24,006 bases of DNA from Campylobacterota bacterium (GTDB taxonomy: Bacteria > Campylobacterota > Campylobacteria > Campylobacterales > Sulfurospirillaceae), in contig RZYK01000010.1 in the NCBI GenBank assembly GCA_009930355.1, positions 1 to 24,006 of the forward strand, written 5' to 3'. The position numbers were made by a program, and so were the translations under genes. The notes below the pieces were generated by a model, which saw only the letters and a program-made list of their open reading frames with translations, made no database searches and was not told the origin of the DNA. This document shows, piece after piece, positions 7,849 to 14,469 of the stretch. The stretch's first letter is position 1. Each line of letters starts with the position of its first letter.

Positions 7849-8733
7849 TTAGTTGGGTGAAGGAAATGTTAAATAATCTTTTAAAATTCTTTCAAATTTG
7901 GCTTGTAAATCCGTTGGTTGTAAAATTTTTATATGTGGTAACCAATATTTGACGATGCTAAAAAGTTCATCTTCATAAGATACTTTTGTAGAAAGAATGA
8001 GATACTCATCATTTTGCTCTATAATTTTTTGGTTAGGTAGCAGTGCTCTTCTGAAAAAATATTCGGCTACTTGAGCATTGATTTGCAAAGTTGCATCAAA
8101 TGTACTGTTAGAAAACCACGTGACTTCATTTTTTCTAAGAAGCTCTATAAACTCAGGATTTTCTGAAAATTGTGTATCTAAAAATTTTAGATTGGTCATT
8201 TTTGAAAAAGTAAAAGTTTTGAAAGTACCATCTTCATCTGCACCCAAATACCAAATTCCATTGATATTGACAAGCTTGTAAGGGTTTAAAATTCTTTGTT
8301 TATCTTTATACGTACATGAGATTTGTTGGTGTTTCAGAATCCATGCAGAGATAGTTTCAAAATATTTCTGTTGGTTTGAAATACTTTCATGGTCGAAGGA
8401 TTTAATCAGATAAGCTTGATTTGTTTTGATATTTAAAAGATCTACAATAAACTCATTTGTGAGTGCAGGATAAAGTGACTTGATCCCACATAATGTTGCA
8501 AATGCCTGAATGTCTTTAAAACTTAGATCTCCAAATGCAAAAGACTCCACAAAGTAAAACCCATTTTCTTTCTTTATTGGTAAAAAAGCAAGCCGTTCAT
8601 TTATATCTCTTTGAATGGTTCGCTTATTGACATTGAATTCTTCGCATAGCCCTTCAATTGTAAATCTCTCTTTTGAAACTAATTTTTGAAGAATTAATGC
8701 CAATCTAGTGGCTATTGTGTCGTGTTCATTCAT
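7849..8733 (-). CDS. HTH-WYL domain transcriptional regulator, 294 aa
   Basis: Residues about 8-50 form a winged helix-turn-helix (TIEGLCEEFNVNKRTIQRDI). The WYL domain follows, with the eponymous Trp161-Tyr162-Leu163 in NPYKLVNINGIWYLGAD, and a C-terminal extension completes it. WYL regulators bind ligands such as nucleic acid or nucleotides and often control phage-defence operons as repressors (the BrxR/CapW group). The ATG at 8733 overlaps the stop of the upstream HNH-like gene by one base (TGATG), so the two are translationally coupled; a TTG three bases upstream is less likely. It is the last gene of the accessory island and probably controls the island promoters. No iterated palindrome occurs in it. 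Confidence 0.85.
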   Translation of the reverse strand: MNEHDTIATRLALILQKLVSKERFTIEGLCEEFNVNKRTIQRDINERLAFLPIKKENGFYFVESFAFGDLSFKDIQAFATLCGIKSLYPALTNEFIVDLLNIKTNQAYLIKSFDHESISNQQKYFETISAWILKHQQISCTYKDKQRILNPYKLVNINGIWYLGADEDGTFKTFTFSKMTNLKFLDTQFSENPEFIELLRKNEVTWFSNSTFDATLQINAQVAEYFFRRALLPNQKIIEQNDEYLILSTKVSYEDELFSIVKYWLPHIKILQPTDLQAKFERILKDYLTFPSPN

Positions 8734-10340
8734 CAAGCATAGCCTGGATTTAGTTTAGCAAGTAAAGCTTCACCATTGGCTATACTATTCTCTGCTTGAG
8801 TCATTAATGCGTTAATTGCATCTTTATCATTTTTTCGTTTATCAAGATAATAAACTGTCATAGTGATAGCAAGCCCTGTAATAGCACCTACAAAAATTGC
8901 TGTTAATGTACTTGCAAAGGGAGCCAATGCTCCAGTGGCTGCGAGAAATTTTTCAATATACTCTTCTGCTATGACTCCTAAAGTGACGATCAAACCACTT
9001 GCGATGATTTTTTTAGCTTCGTGCATTGCTTCTTCATAAGTCATATTTTCTGGTGGAAAAATCAATAATTTGACAGCTTTAATCAAAGAATAAATTCCTT
9101 CTCGAATAATTCTGATTACCCTTTTTGCTGTCGTTACAAACATATTGATAGCAGTTGTTACAAGATTCGAGATAAATCCTGAAATAAAACCATCTTTAAA
9201 AGCAATCGCTACATCTTTCCACTTAGCTTTTATCTTTCTAGCAATTGTTTGAAGTCTCTTTTTTAAAATAGTTAAAAATTTATCATCATCAAATCCAGCA
9301 GAAAAACCATTTTTATATATATCTAATATTTCATCGAAAAGAGCGGTAAAAAATTCAGTCATAACAAGCCCGATAGCTTGTTGCATACCCATTTTAGAAC
9401 CTTCATTGAGACCAGTAATCGCTGAGTTTTTAACATAATATTGAGATTTTTCAGTATTAGTAGGTAAATGCTTTTCAGTAGCTTTTTTCCCTTTTTTTAT
9501 TTCTGCTTCTAACTTTTCTTCGTCAATTTGAAATTTATCTTTGTTTTTTATGCCTGTTGCTGTTTCTTTTTCTTTCCATTCATTTTTATCAAAATCTCTC
9601 ATAGATTGATTTGTTGGTCTATTTGTCAATGCTAAATTTTCTGTATCTGTTGCAAAATCTGCTTTTTTTGTAGAATTTTGCATAAAGCCACCATTTTTAT
9701 GATGCTGAGAAAGTGATTCAATATGATCAGGACTTGTAGTATGCGCTGGTTCAATTTTCCCAGTGTATACATCAGTTACGTTGCCACTTTCATCCATTTT
9801 ACTTTTTGTAAAATTACTGCCAACACTATTTTTACCATCTCCTGCAAATTGCTGTCCATTACTATTTTTCGTATTTGTATACTCTTTTCTATTATATTTA
9901 TCTTCTTCTTTTGCATATACACCATTTGTATATTTTTTACCATCACTATCTGTAAATTTTTTATTATTTGCGTTATGAATTGTAGTAACATTGCCACCAG
10001 CTTTATCATAAGCCGCAACAATTTTACCAAGTCCAAATGGAGTTACGATAGAATTAATCACATCTTTTTTACAATCAATAATTAATTTATCAAATCTTGC
10101 TTGATTAAAATCTTTTTTAAATTGTTCTAAAAATTCTTTTGCTTCTTCTTTCGTTACCGTAAAATAATCCTCAAAATGATAATGCTCTTCCATTGTTTTT
10201 GTTATATTATTGATTAAATTCATATCTACTTTTGATGATACAAGTTGATTGACAATATCAAAATTAACGGGTTTTAAAGAAACACAATTTTTATCTTTTA
10301 AAATGTTTTTTCTTTTTTTATATCGCTCTATACTATTCAT
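8733..10340 (-). CDS. HNH-like nuclease domain plus hydrophobic C-terminal region, 535 aa
   Basis: Residues 1-180 are charged and helical, then Gly/Asn-rich. Residues about 181-250 resemble a degenerate HNH endonuclease: KMDESGNVTDVYTGK, then Asp205-His206-Ile207, ENLALTN with Asn235, and Asn244 in NQSM. No zinc Cys pairs are present. Residues about 318-345, 376-400, 442-465 and 470-498 are hydrophobic or amphipathic helices rich in Gly/Ala (for example FVGAITGLAITMTVYYLD), suggesting membrane insertion or pore-like association. AAGGAG lies ten bases before the ATG. Strongly AT-rich DNA and the absence of the iterated palindrome fit horizontal transfer. It is coupled to the WYL regulator and lies downstream of a TerB-like gene. 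An effector role is inferred; HNH activity is unproven. Confidence 0.72.
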   Translation of the reverse strand: MNSIERYKKRKNILKDKNCVSLKPVNFDIVNQLVSSKVDMNLINNITKTMEEHYHFEDYFTVTKEEAKEFLEQFKKDFNQARFDKLIIDCKKDVINSIVTPFGLGKIVAAYDKAGGNVTTIHNANNKKFTDSDGKKYTNGVYAKEEDKYNRKEYTNTKNSNGQQFAGDGKNSVGSNFTKSKMDESGNVTDVYTGKIEPAHTTSPDHIESLSQHHKNGGFMQNSTKKADFATDTENLALTNRPTNQSMRDFDKNEWKEKETATGIKNKDKFQIDEEKLEAEIKKGKKATEKHLPTNTEKSQYYVKNSAITGLNEGSKMGMQQAIGLVMTEFFTALFDEILDIYKNGFSAGFDDDKFLTILKKRLQTIARKIKAKWKDVAIAFKDGFISGFISNLVTTAINMFVTTAKRVIRIIREGIYSLIKAVKLLIFPPENMTYEEAMHEAKKIIASGLIVTLGVIAEEYIEKFLAATGALAPFASTLTAIFVGAITGLAITMTVYYLDKRKNDKDAINALMTQAENSIANGEALLAKLNPGYA

Positions 10341-10378
10341 ATTGCAATAACTCCTTAAAAAAATTTCAAATCTATAAC

Positions 10379-10408
10379 ATTTCTAGGCAGCTAAGACTGC
10401 CTAGAAAT
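10379..10408 (-). terminator. 12-bp hairpin between the TerB-like and HNH-like genes
   Basis: ATTTCTAGGCAG (10379-10390), loop CTAAGA, and the exact complement (10397-10408). No strong T-run follows on the minus strand, so it may attenuate readthrough or mark an RNA processing site and set the ratio of the two products. Confidence 0.55.
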
Positions 10409-10413
10409 ATAAC

Positions 10414-11112
10414 TTATGCGATATTATCTTGAATAGTTAACAAAAACTCACTTTTAGTATCAATCTTTTCTGGTTGGTATTCCACTTGTAAAATCTGTTG
10501 CTCGAATGCACTGATAAAAGCGATCTCTCTTTCATGTTCTATATCATCAGCAAGCATGACAATTTTTAATAAATCTCTCAAAACATCATAATTTTTCGGA
10601 TTGACTTTAGAAATATATAATTTCATCGCCGTCATAAGATTTGGGATGTTTTCATTTAATTGTTGAATACTGTCTTTAACGTGTTGAGGATAATGAGAAT
10701 TGGCAATACCCCCTACAAATTCATCTATTTCTTCTCTTTCTTCAGCAGATATTTCACCATCAACATTTGCCATTGCTAAACCTAGAGCAGTCATCCCAAC
10801 AATGAAATTGAAATATTCTTTATCGCCTTCAAAATTTTGTACTGCTTTTTTGAGTCCAGCTTCTAATTTCTTCGCTCTTAAGGCTAATTCAGAAATTTCT
10901 TCATCATCTTTTTTAGCTAAGTATGCACCTGTACCTCCAGCAACTGCTGCTGCTCCCGTTGCTGCTGCTATGGTTCCCGCTCCTGCTAAAGATGTCGCCA
11001 ATGTAGCAGCCCCTAAAAGAGAGCCTCCTCCTGTAAATGGCGCAGCTGCTACTGCTGCAACACCACCCATAACGCCTAAACTAAAATAACCCAAAGTTTT
11101 AACCCAACCCAT
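10414..11112 (-). CDS. TerB-like domain membrane protein, 232 aa
   Basis: Residues 1-64 form a Gly/Ala-rich hydrophobic region (FSLGVMGGVAAVAAAPF and more) that probably inserts in or lies on the membrane. After a charged linker, residues about 100-210 resemble the all-helical TerB domain, with the acidic metal-site motif VDGEISAEER (Asp118, Glu120, Glu124). TerB-like proteins are linked to membrane-associated stress and phage-defence complexes. The frame opens at 11145, but AAGGA in front of ATG 11112 makes that the likely start, leaving the palindromic region at 11146-11165 in the promoter. It precedes the HNH-like gene by 73 bases with a hairpin between them. Confidence 0.75.
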   Translation of the reverse strand: MGWVKTLGYFSLGVMGGVAAVAAAPFTGGGSLLGAATLATSLAGAGTIAAATGAAAVAGGTGAYLAKKDDEEISELALRAKKLEAGLKKAVQNFEGDKEYFNFIVGMTALGLAMANVDGEISAEEREEIDEFVGGIANSHYPQHVKDSIQQLNENIPNLMTAMKLYISKVNPKNYDVLRDLLKIVMLADDIEHEREIAFISAFEQQILQVEYQPEKIDTKSEFLLTIQDNIA

Positions 11113-11145
11113 TCTTTCTTCCTTATAGAATATTTCATATTGCAT

Positions 11146-11165
11146 ACAAGATAATCTTGTACAAG
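11146..11165. promoter_or_regulatory. overlapping palindromes, candidate operator of the TerB-like gene
   Basis: ACAAGAT-A-ATCTTGT (11146-11160) is a perfect inverted repeat and shares bases with a second one, CTTGTACAAG (11156-11165). The pair sits 34 bases upstream of the TerB-like start. The bound protein is unknown; the island WYL regulator is the nearest candidate. Confidence 0.5.
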
Positions 11166-11199
11166 AGTAAATATTACCCCCGTCTGTCTATAAACATGC

Positions 11200-11766
11200 T
11201 TAAATTGCTTCAAAATGCTTCAGTTTTTCATACCCTCTTTTCACCGCTCTATTGATTGTCACATTGTCAAATGTTAGAGGAAGAGAGAGTACTTCTTGCA
11301 ATGTTTGTACAAATAATACCAATTCTTGCACTTGTTCTTTCTCTTCATGGCTATACTTTGAGAAGTCATTTTCTTTGACTACAAACATATCAAGTTGATC
11401 TAAAAGTGTATTGAGAAGTGATTGTACTTTGTCAAGTACATCACGAAAATATTTTAGGATGGCTAGATTTTCATCATTAAAGGGCAAATCAATAGCAGTC
11501 TCTCCATAAGATTGAGATTGTTTGATGTTTAGTTCTGGTGGGAGATTTTTAATTTCACCAAGAGCCAAAAACGCCTCTTTTAAGGTACTACTTTCTAAGG
11601 CTTTTTTGATTGCATTAAAGCTTGAAAGAGCATCTGTATCATCATTTTCATCTTCTTCTGATGCAGTAAATACATCTGATTCAAAAAACGCTTCATCGTT
11701 CAAATACTTTTTTAAACCATAACCTGCGGCAACTAAGGCTATACTTCCTACAACTACGGGGATCAT
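11200..11766 (-). CDS. membrane-anchored acidic protein of unknown function, 188 aa
   Basis: The start is supported by AAAAAAGGAG six bases before the ATG. Residues 1-20 are an N-terminal transmembrane helix (MIPVVVGSIALVAAGYGLKK) without a cleavage site. A strongly acidic stretch (ASEEDENDDTD) follows, then helical segments that include AIKKALE at residues 52-58 and a long helical C-terminus. I do not recognise a family. Its first 60 residues resemble the 64-aa product at 12611-12805, and the two genes share a duplicated upstream element. It is the gene before the TerB-like one and probably part of the same membrane complex. Confidence 0.7.
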   Translation of the reverse strand: MIPVVVGSIALVAAGYGLKKYLNDEAFFESDVFTASEEDENDDTDALSSFNAIKKALESSTLKEAFLALGEIKNLPPELNIKQSQSYGETAIDLPFNDENLAILKYFRDVLDKVQSLLNTLLDQLDMFVVKENDFSKYSHEEKEQVQELVLFVQTLQEVLSLPLTFDNVTINRAVKRGYEKLKHFEAI

Positions 11767-11792
11767 GACAAACTCCTTTTTTCAAATATATA

Positions 11793-11829
11793 AAAGAAGT
11801 TTATCAAGAGTGCCTGACAGGTTGTGTCA
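11793..11829 (-). promoter_or_regulatory. island promoter/operator element, copy A
   Basis: TGACA-GGTTG-TGTCA (11815-11829) is a perfect inverted repeat. Together with the adjoining bases from 11793 it matches 12834-12870 with about eight mismatches in 37. It lies about 50 bases upstream of the 188-aa gene, just upstream of an AT-rich -10-like TATATT, where a regulator would block or recruit polymerase. Confidence 0.55.
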
Positions 11830-11838
11830 TTCCAAAAA

Positions 11839-12594
11839 TTATTTAAAGGTATAAGCAAAATTTCCCAAATTTGTTTGGATGGCAATATCTAAAACAGTGC
11901 TACATGTCGATGCTGCTACCAAAGGAACTGTCCTTTCTTCACCATAAACCATAGGTGTTTTTAGCTTATCTAATCCGTATGCAGTAACTTTACAATTGCC
12001 TTTATTGACGACAAGCCCTTGAACTTTAAAGGGTTTATCACTAAGCCCAGCTAAATGCAGGATAGGCACGGTGACAGGAATACTACCAAAGCTTCCTTGT
12101 ACATAGTGTACGCTTACTTTAAGTACAGGTTTTGTTGTTTGCTGCAGTGTATTTTGTGATGGTATTGGATTGCTATCTGTTTCATCATAAGCGGTACACA
12201 TGTTTGCAATATCAGAGAGTTTTTCTGAGTTATTTGGCTCAAATTTTTTATTGTTTATCGTAATGGTTTTGGATTTGGAGAGTGAATAGATAAAATTCCC
12301 CCAAGCCGTTTTATCCCCTTCTGCACTTGTTGCATCGATACTCGTTGGTACAGTCATTTTGGTGTTATTGACACTAATTGCAACAGCTTGACCAAGCTTT
12401 ATTTCATTTCGTTTTTCATTTCGTAAATATAAATAACTTCCCTGATCATTACACTCGATCAGTAATTGGTTATTATCTTTGTCATTAATGGCATAAGTGG
12501 ATGTTCCGCCCATCGCCCAACCTGTCTCCCAAGGCATAGCAGCCCAACAGTTAAAACTTACAATAGAAAGAACTACAATTTTTTTCATCAGCAT
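11839..12594 (-). CDS. exported Cys-containing protein of unknown function, 251 aa
   Basis: AAGGAG lies six bases before ATG 12594. A signal peptide ends near NCWAA; SFNC does not fit a lipobox. The mature protein has four Cys (in IECNDQG, NMCTAYD, GNCKVTAYG and STCSTVLD), compatible with two disulphides. The N-terminal half contains Trp and LLIECND followed by YLYLRNE. The C-terminal half is beta-rich (VQGLVVNKGNCKV, then TNLGNFAYTFK). No family is recognised. It is the only clearly exported protein in the island and is transcribed after the 64-aa ORF (16-nt gap). The role could be surface or periplasmic sensing, but that is speculation. Confidence 0.7.
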   Translation of the reverse strand: MLMKKIVVLSIVSFNCWAAMPWETGWAMGGTSTYAINDKDNNQLLIECNDQGSYLYLRNEKRNEIKLGQAVAISVNNTKMTVPTSIDATSAEGDKTAWGNFIYSLSKSKTITINNKKFEPNNSEKLSDIANMCTAYDETDSNPIPSQNTLQQTTKPVLKVSVHYVQGSFGSIPVTVPILHLAGLSDKPFKVQGLVVNKGNCKVTAYGLDKLKTPMVYGEERTVPLVAASTCSTVLDIAIQTNLGNFAYTFK

Positions 12595-12610
12595 AAAATG
12601 CTCCTTATCG

Positions 12611-12805
12611 TTAGATTTTTGTATTTTTATCTTGTTTAGTTTCTAAAGCTTTTTGAATTGCTGTATAGCTTTCTGAAATATCGCTTTCATAATCTTGAAA
12701 AGATGAGCATATGTCTAATTCAGATTTTGACAAATCGCAGATACACTTTCTTAAAATATATATTGTAAAGATAATGGAAGTAATACCTATTGTAATTGAA
12801 AGCAT
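12611..12805 (-). CDS. short paralogue (64 aa) of the anchored island protein
   Basis: The product has an N-terminal transmembrane helix (MLSITIGITSIIFTIYILRK) and then an acidic stretch with AIQKALE at residues 49-55, matching AIKKALE at 52-58 of the 188-aa protein. Gly7, Tyr16, Leu18, Lys20, Asp24 and Asp31 are also shared. It stops where the paralogue continues for 130 residues, so it is either a mini-protein or a truncated duplicate. The AGGAG upstream is 14 bases away, better placed for a competing 31-aa frame at 12812, so expression is uncertain. An in-frame TGA stands three codons upstream, so the start cannot be earlier. Confidence 0.5.
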   Translation of the reverse strand: MLSITIGITSIIFTIYILRKCICDLSKSELDICSSFQDYESDISESYTAIQKALETKQDKNTKI

Positions 12806-12833
12806 AAAGGTTCATCTTTCTCCTAAATATTAT

Positions 12834-12870
12834 GGAAGAAGTGTAGCCAGGGTGTCTGACAGGTTGTGTC
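12834..12870 (-). promoter_or_regulatory. island promoter/operator element, copy B
   Basis: TGACA-GGTTG-TGTC (12857-12870) with flanks matching copy A. It lies about 50 bases upstream of the 64-aa ORF, with ATAATATT as the likely -10 between. The last base of the inverted repeat is G instead of A, so the two operators may differ in affinity. Confidence 0.55.
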
Positions 12871-12932
12871 GTAATGTGAGTTTTTATAGGGCTATAGCGT
12901 TGAAACAAGAGAATATAAAATAAACGAAACAA

Positions 12933-14096
12933 TTAATGGTCTTTTTCTCTTTCAAATATCTCCACCAACCTACCCAAAAATGCCTTTACATGTAAATCAT
13001 TTTCCCCCTCAATGCGCTCTTTCACTTCATTCGCAGTGATGCGCATTGCTTCGACACATTCATCGTAAAGCATGAGTGTTTCGTTAGAACTAAGCTCACA
13101 ACTCTCTTTGCCAAAACGGAGCAAAAACGCTTTACTCCACCATTTTTTACTTCCCAAAAGATGCAAGGCAGGGATGTCTTTTTGTATGTAGAGTGTCGTG
13201 CAGACAATATCATACGCAGGAGCAAGCCAAATGTTTTGGATATTTTCATAAAGTACGCCAAAGTTTTTGAGGTGGGCATCACCATTTTGCACGAGGGTGT
13301 TGATGACCATCATCTTGAAAAAGTCCCTCAACGCCTTTTTTTTGTGTTTGGGTGAGACAAAGGTTTTGATACTTTTGGCGATGTGCTCGCAGGAGCCTTC
13401 GTATTTTTCATCGGCTTGACGGGCTTGAAGCACACACATATCTTCAAAGCCTAGGTAACTTCCATCCTTTTTAATGTCAAAGCGCTTCATAATGAAAAGC
13501 TTGTTGTCATCAGATAGATAAAACTCAGGTACTTCTATGCCAGCACGTTTGACGATACTCATACAGTAAAACTCATTGAGTGCTAAGTGTGGGTACTCTT
13601 CACCCCATGCCTTGACGATGTACTCTTGCAGTGGTAAGGTGACTTTGTCACGTACTTTGGCTAAGACCTTGGGTTGCACACCACTGAGCGGTGAATTAAG
13701 AGCAAAACGGCTTACGAGTTCATCAAAAAGTGTTTCACTTTTGGGATGCAAAAGTGCATCTAAGCTTAGAGGTGACTCTTCTTGTGTGGTATTTGCTTCA
13801 TAGGTTAATCTGCCTTTGATGCTGTTAGCCATGAGCTGAAGCAGTCCGAAGTCATCGGTTTTGGTTATCTTTGAAAAGTGTTTTTTGATGATGGAAAGCA
13901 GATACCCCTCTGGCAAGTGCATTTCAAAGATGGGATGGAGTTTTGGATTGGCATAGCTTTTGGCTCGTACAGGCATACTCAAAGAGACAAAAGCGTCTGC
14001 ATTTTGTGTGGTGTAGTCAAAAATGTATTCGTTATTTTCGAGAAGGATGCTTCCCGCTTTTTCGTTAGAAACCTTTACATGTAAACTATCGTTCAT
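12933..14096 (-). CDS. hipA: HipA-family toxin kinase, 387 aa
   Basis: Type II toxin of the HipA Ser/Thr kinase family; E. coli HipA phosphorylates glutamyl-tRNA synthetase and induces persistence. Seen are SGVQPK at residues 138-143 (the ATP-gating loop), NGDAHLKN at 271-278 with catalytic Asp273, and PAYD at 293-296 with the magnesium-binding Asp296. The family's N-terminal subdomain is present with the FEMHLPEGYLL motif. Length is somewhat below the 440 aa of E. coli HipA. The start overlaps hipB by 11 nt. Palindrome copies lie at both ends of the gene, in the codons for DSLHVK and DLHVK. All catalytic residues are intact, so it is probably active. Confidence 0.92.
   Translation of the reverse strand: MNDSLHVKVSNEKAGSILLENNEYIFDYTTQNADAFVSLSMPVRAKSYANPKLHPIFEMHLPEGYLLSIIKKHFSKITKTDDFGLLQLMANSIKGRLTYEANTTQEESPLSLDALLHPKSETLFDELVSRFALNSPLSGVQPKVLAKVRDKVTLPLQEYIVKAWGEEYPHLALNEFYCMSIVKRAGIEVPEFYLSDDNKLFIMKRFDIKKDGSYLGFEDMCVLQARQADEKYEGSCEHIAKSIKTFVSPKHKKKALRDFFKMMVINTLVQNGDAHLKNFGVLYENIQNIWLAPAYDIVCTTLYIQKDIPALHLLGSKKWWSKAFLLRFGKESCELSSNETLMLYDECVEAMRITANEVKERIEGENDLHVKAFLGRLVEIFEREKDH
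12985..12996. repeat. iterated palindrome copy (full 12-mer)
   Basis: Near the 3' end of hipA, read DLHVK; first copy after the gap. Confidence 0.85.
14074..14085. repeat. iterated palindrome copy (full 12-mer)
   Basis: At the 5' end of hipA, read SLHVK. Confidence 0.85.
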
Positions 14097-14328
14097 CTCT
14101 TAACTCCTCAAAGGTTGGGAAAGGTGATTTTTCTTTACATGTAAGCTCATACCCTAAGTAGTCAAGGATGTGAAGTATTTTTTTGATGCCCACATCGGAG
14201 CTAGTGCCATTTTCAAGGGAGCTGATGGTAGCACGAGAGATGCCAAGGTCACGAGAGAGTTGCTCTTGCGAGACCTTTTTGGCTTTACGAAGCTGTGCAA
14301 CGTAGGCTCCAAATTCTCTTAAATCCAT
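14086..14328 (-). CDS. hipB: HipB-like XRE antitoxin, 80 aa
   Basis: Small Cro/C1-type DNA-binding protein with the HTH in VSQEQLSRDLGISRATISSL at roughly residues 19-38. It is the expected antitoxin and autorepressor, placed directly upstream of hipA with an 11-nt overlap. AAGGA precedes the ATG. The C-terminal tail FEELRDER is short, and the LTCK codons near it are an iterated palindrome read in a second frame. Autoregulation is likely through the inverted repeat covering the promoter at 14353-14382. Confidence 0.9.
   Translation of the reverse strand: MDLREFGAYVAQLRKAKKVSQEQLSRDLGISRATISSLENGTSSDVGIKKILHILDYLGYELTCKEKSPFPTFEELRDER
14134..14145. repeat. iterated palindrome copy (TTTACATGTAAG)
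   Basis: In hipB, read Leu-Thr-Cys-Lys, the alternative open frame of the motif. Confidence 0.8.
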
Positions 14329-14352
14329 TGCAAGTCCTTGACTAATATTTTA

Positions 14353-14384
14353 GACATTTTATAGTTTTTATATATAAATGTCAA
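14353..14384 (-). promoter_or_regulatory. hipBA promoter with overlapping operator
   Basis: On the minus strand TTGACA (14384-14379), a 17-bp spacer and TAAAAT (14361-14356) form a strong sigma-70 promoter. The bases GACATTTTA (14353-14361) and TATAAATGTC (14373-14382) form an imperfect inverted repeat lying across both boxes, which would let HipB block transcription. Confidence 0.65.
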
Positions 14385-14403
14385 ATATATTATTCAATTT
14401 TAT

Positions 14404-14459
14404 GTTTTTACGATTCTTTACATGTAAGGAATACTTCTTGCAAATCGTCTCGTAAAAAC
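14404..14459 (+). other. inverted repeat in the aldo/keto reductase leader
   Basis: GTTTTTACGA (14404-14413) and TCGTAAAAAC (14450-14459) are exact complements separated by 36 bases that contain a further palindrome copy. CGATT/AATCG inside extends the pairing. The right arm ends directly before the ribosome site GAGGTG (14460-14465), so a folded leader could affect initiation. Confidence 0.4.
14417..14428. repeat. iterated palindrome copy (TTTACATGTAAG)
   Basis: In the loop of the leader inverted repeat between hipB and the aldo/keto reductase. Confidence 0.8.
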
Positions 14460-14469
14460 GAGGTGAACG

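Noticed and set aside
12711..12923. Plus-strand frame opposite the 64-aa ORF
   Set aside because: No ribosome site, composition is unlike a protein, and it crosses operator copy B.
7849..12930. Prophage or insertion sequence
   Set aside because: No integrase, transposase, capsid, portal or terminal inverted repeats are seen; the only direct repeat is the promoter element.
12720..12932. Minus-strand 70-aa frame overlapping the 64-aa ORF
   Set aside because: It reads through the operator region and is aromatic-rich without pattern. Its internal ATG has the better ribosome spacing, but the 64-aa frame is supported by similarity to the 188-aa protein.
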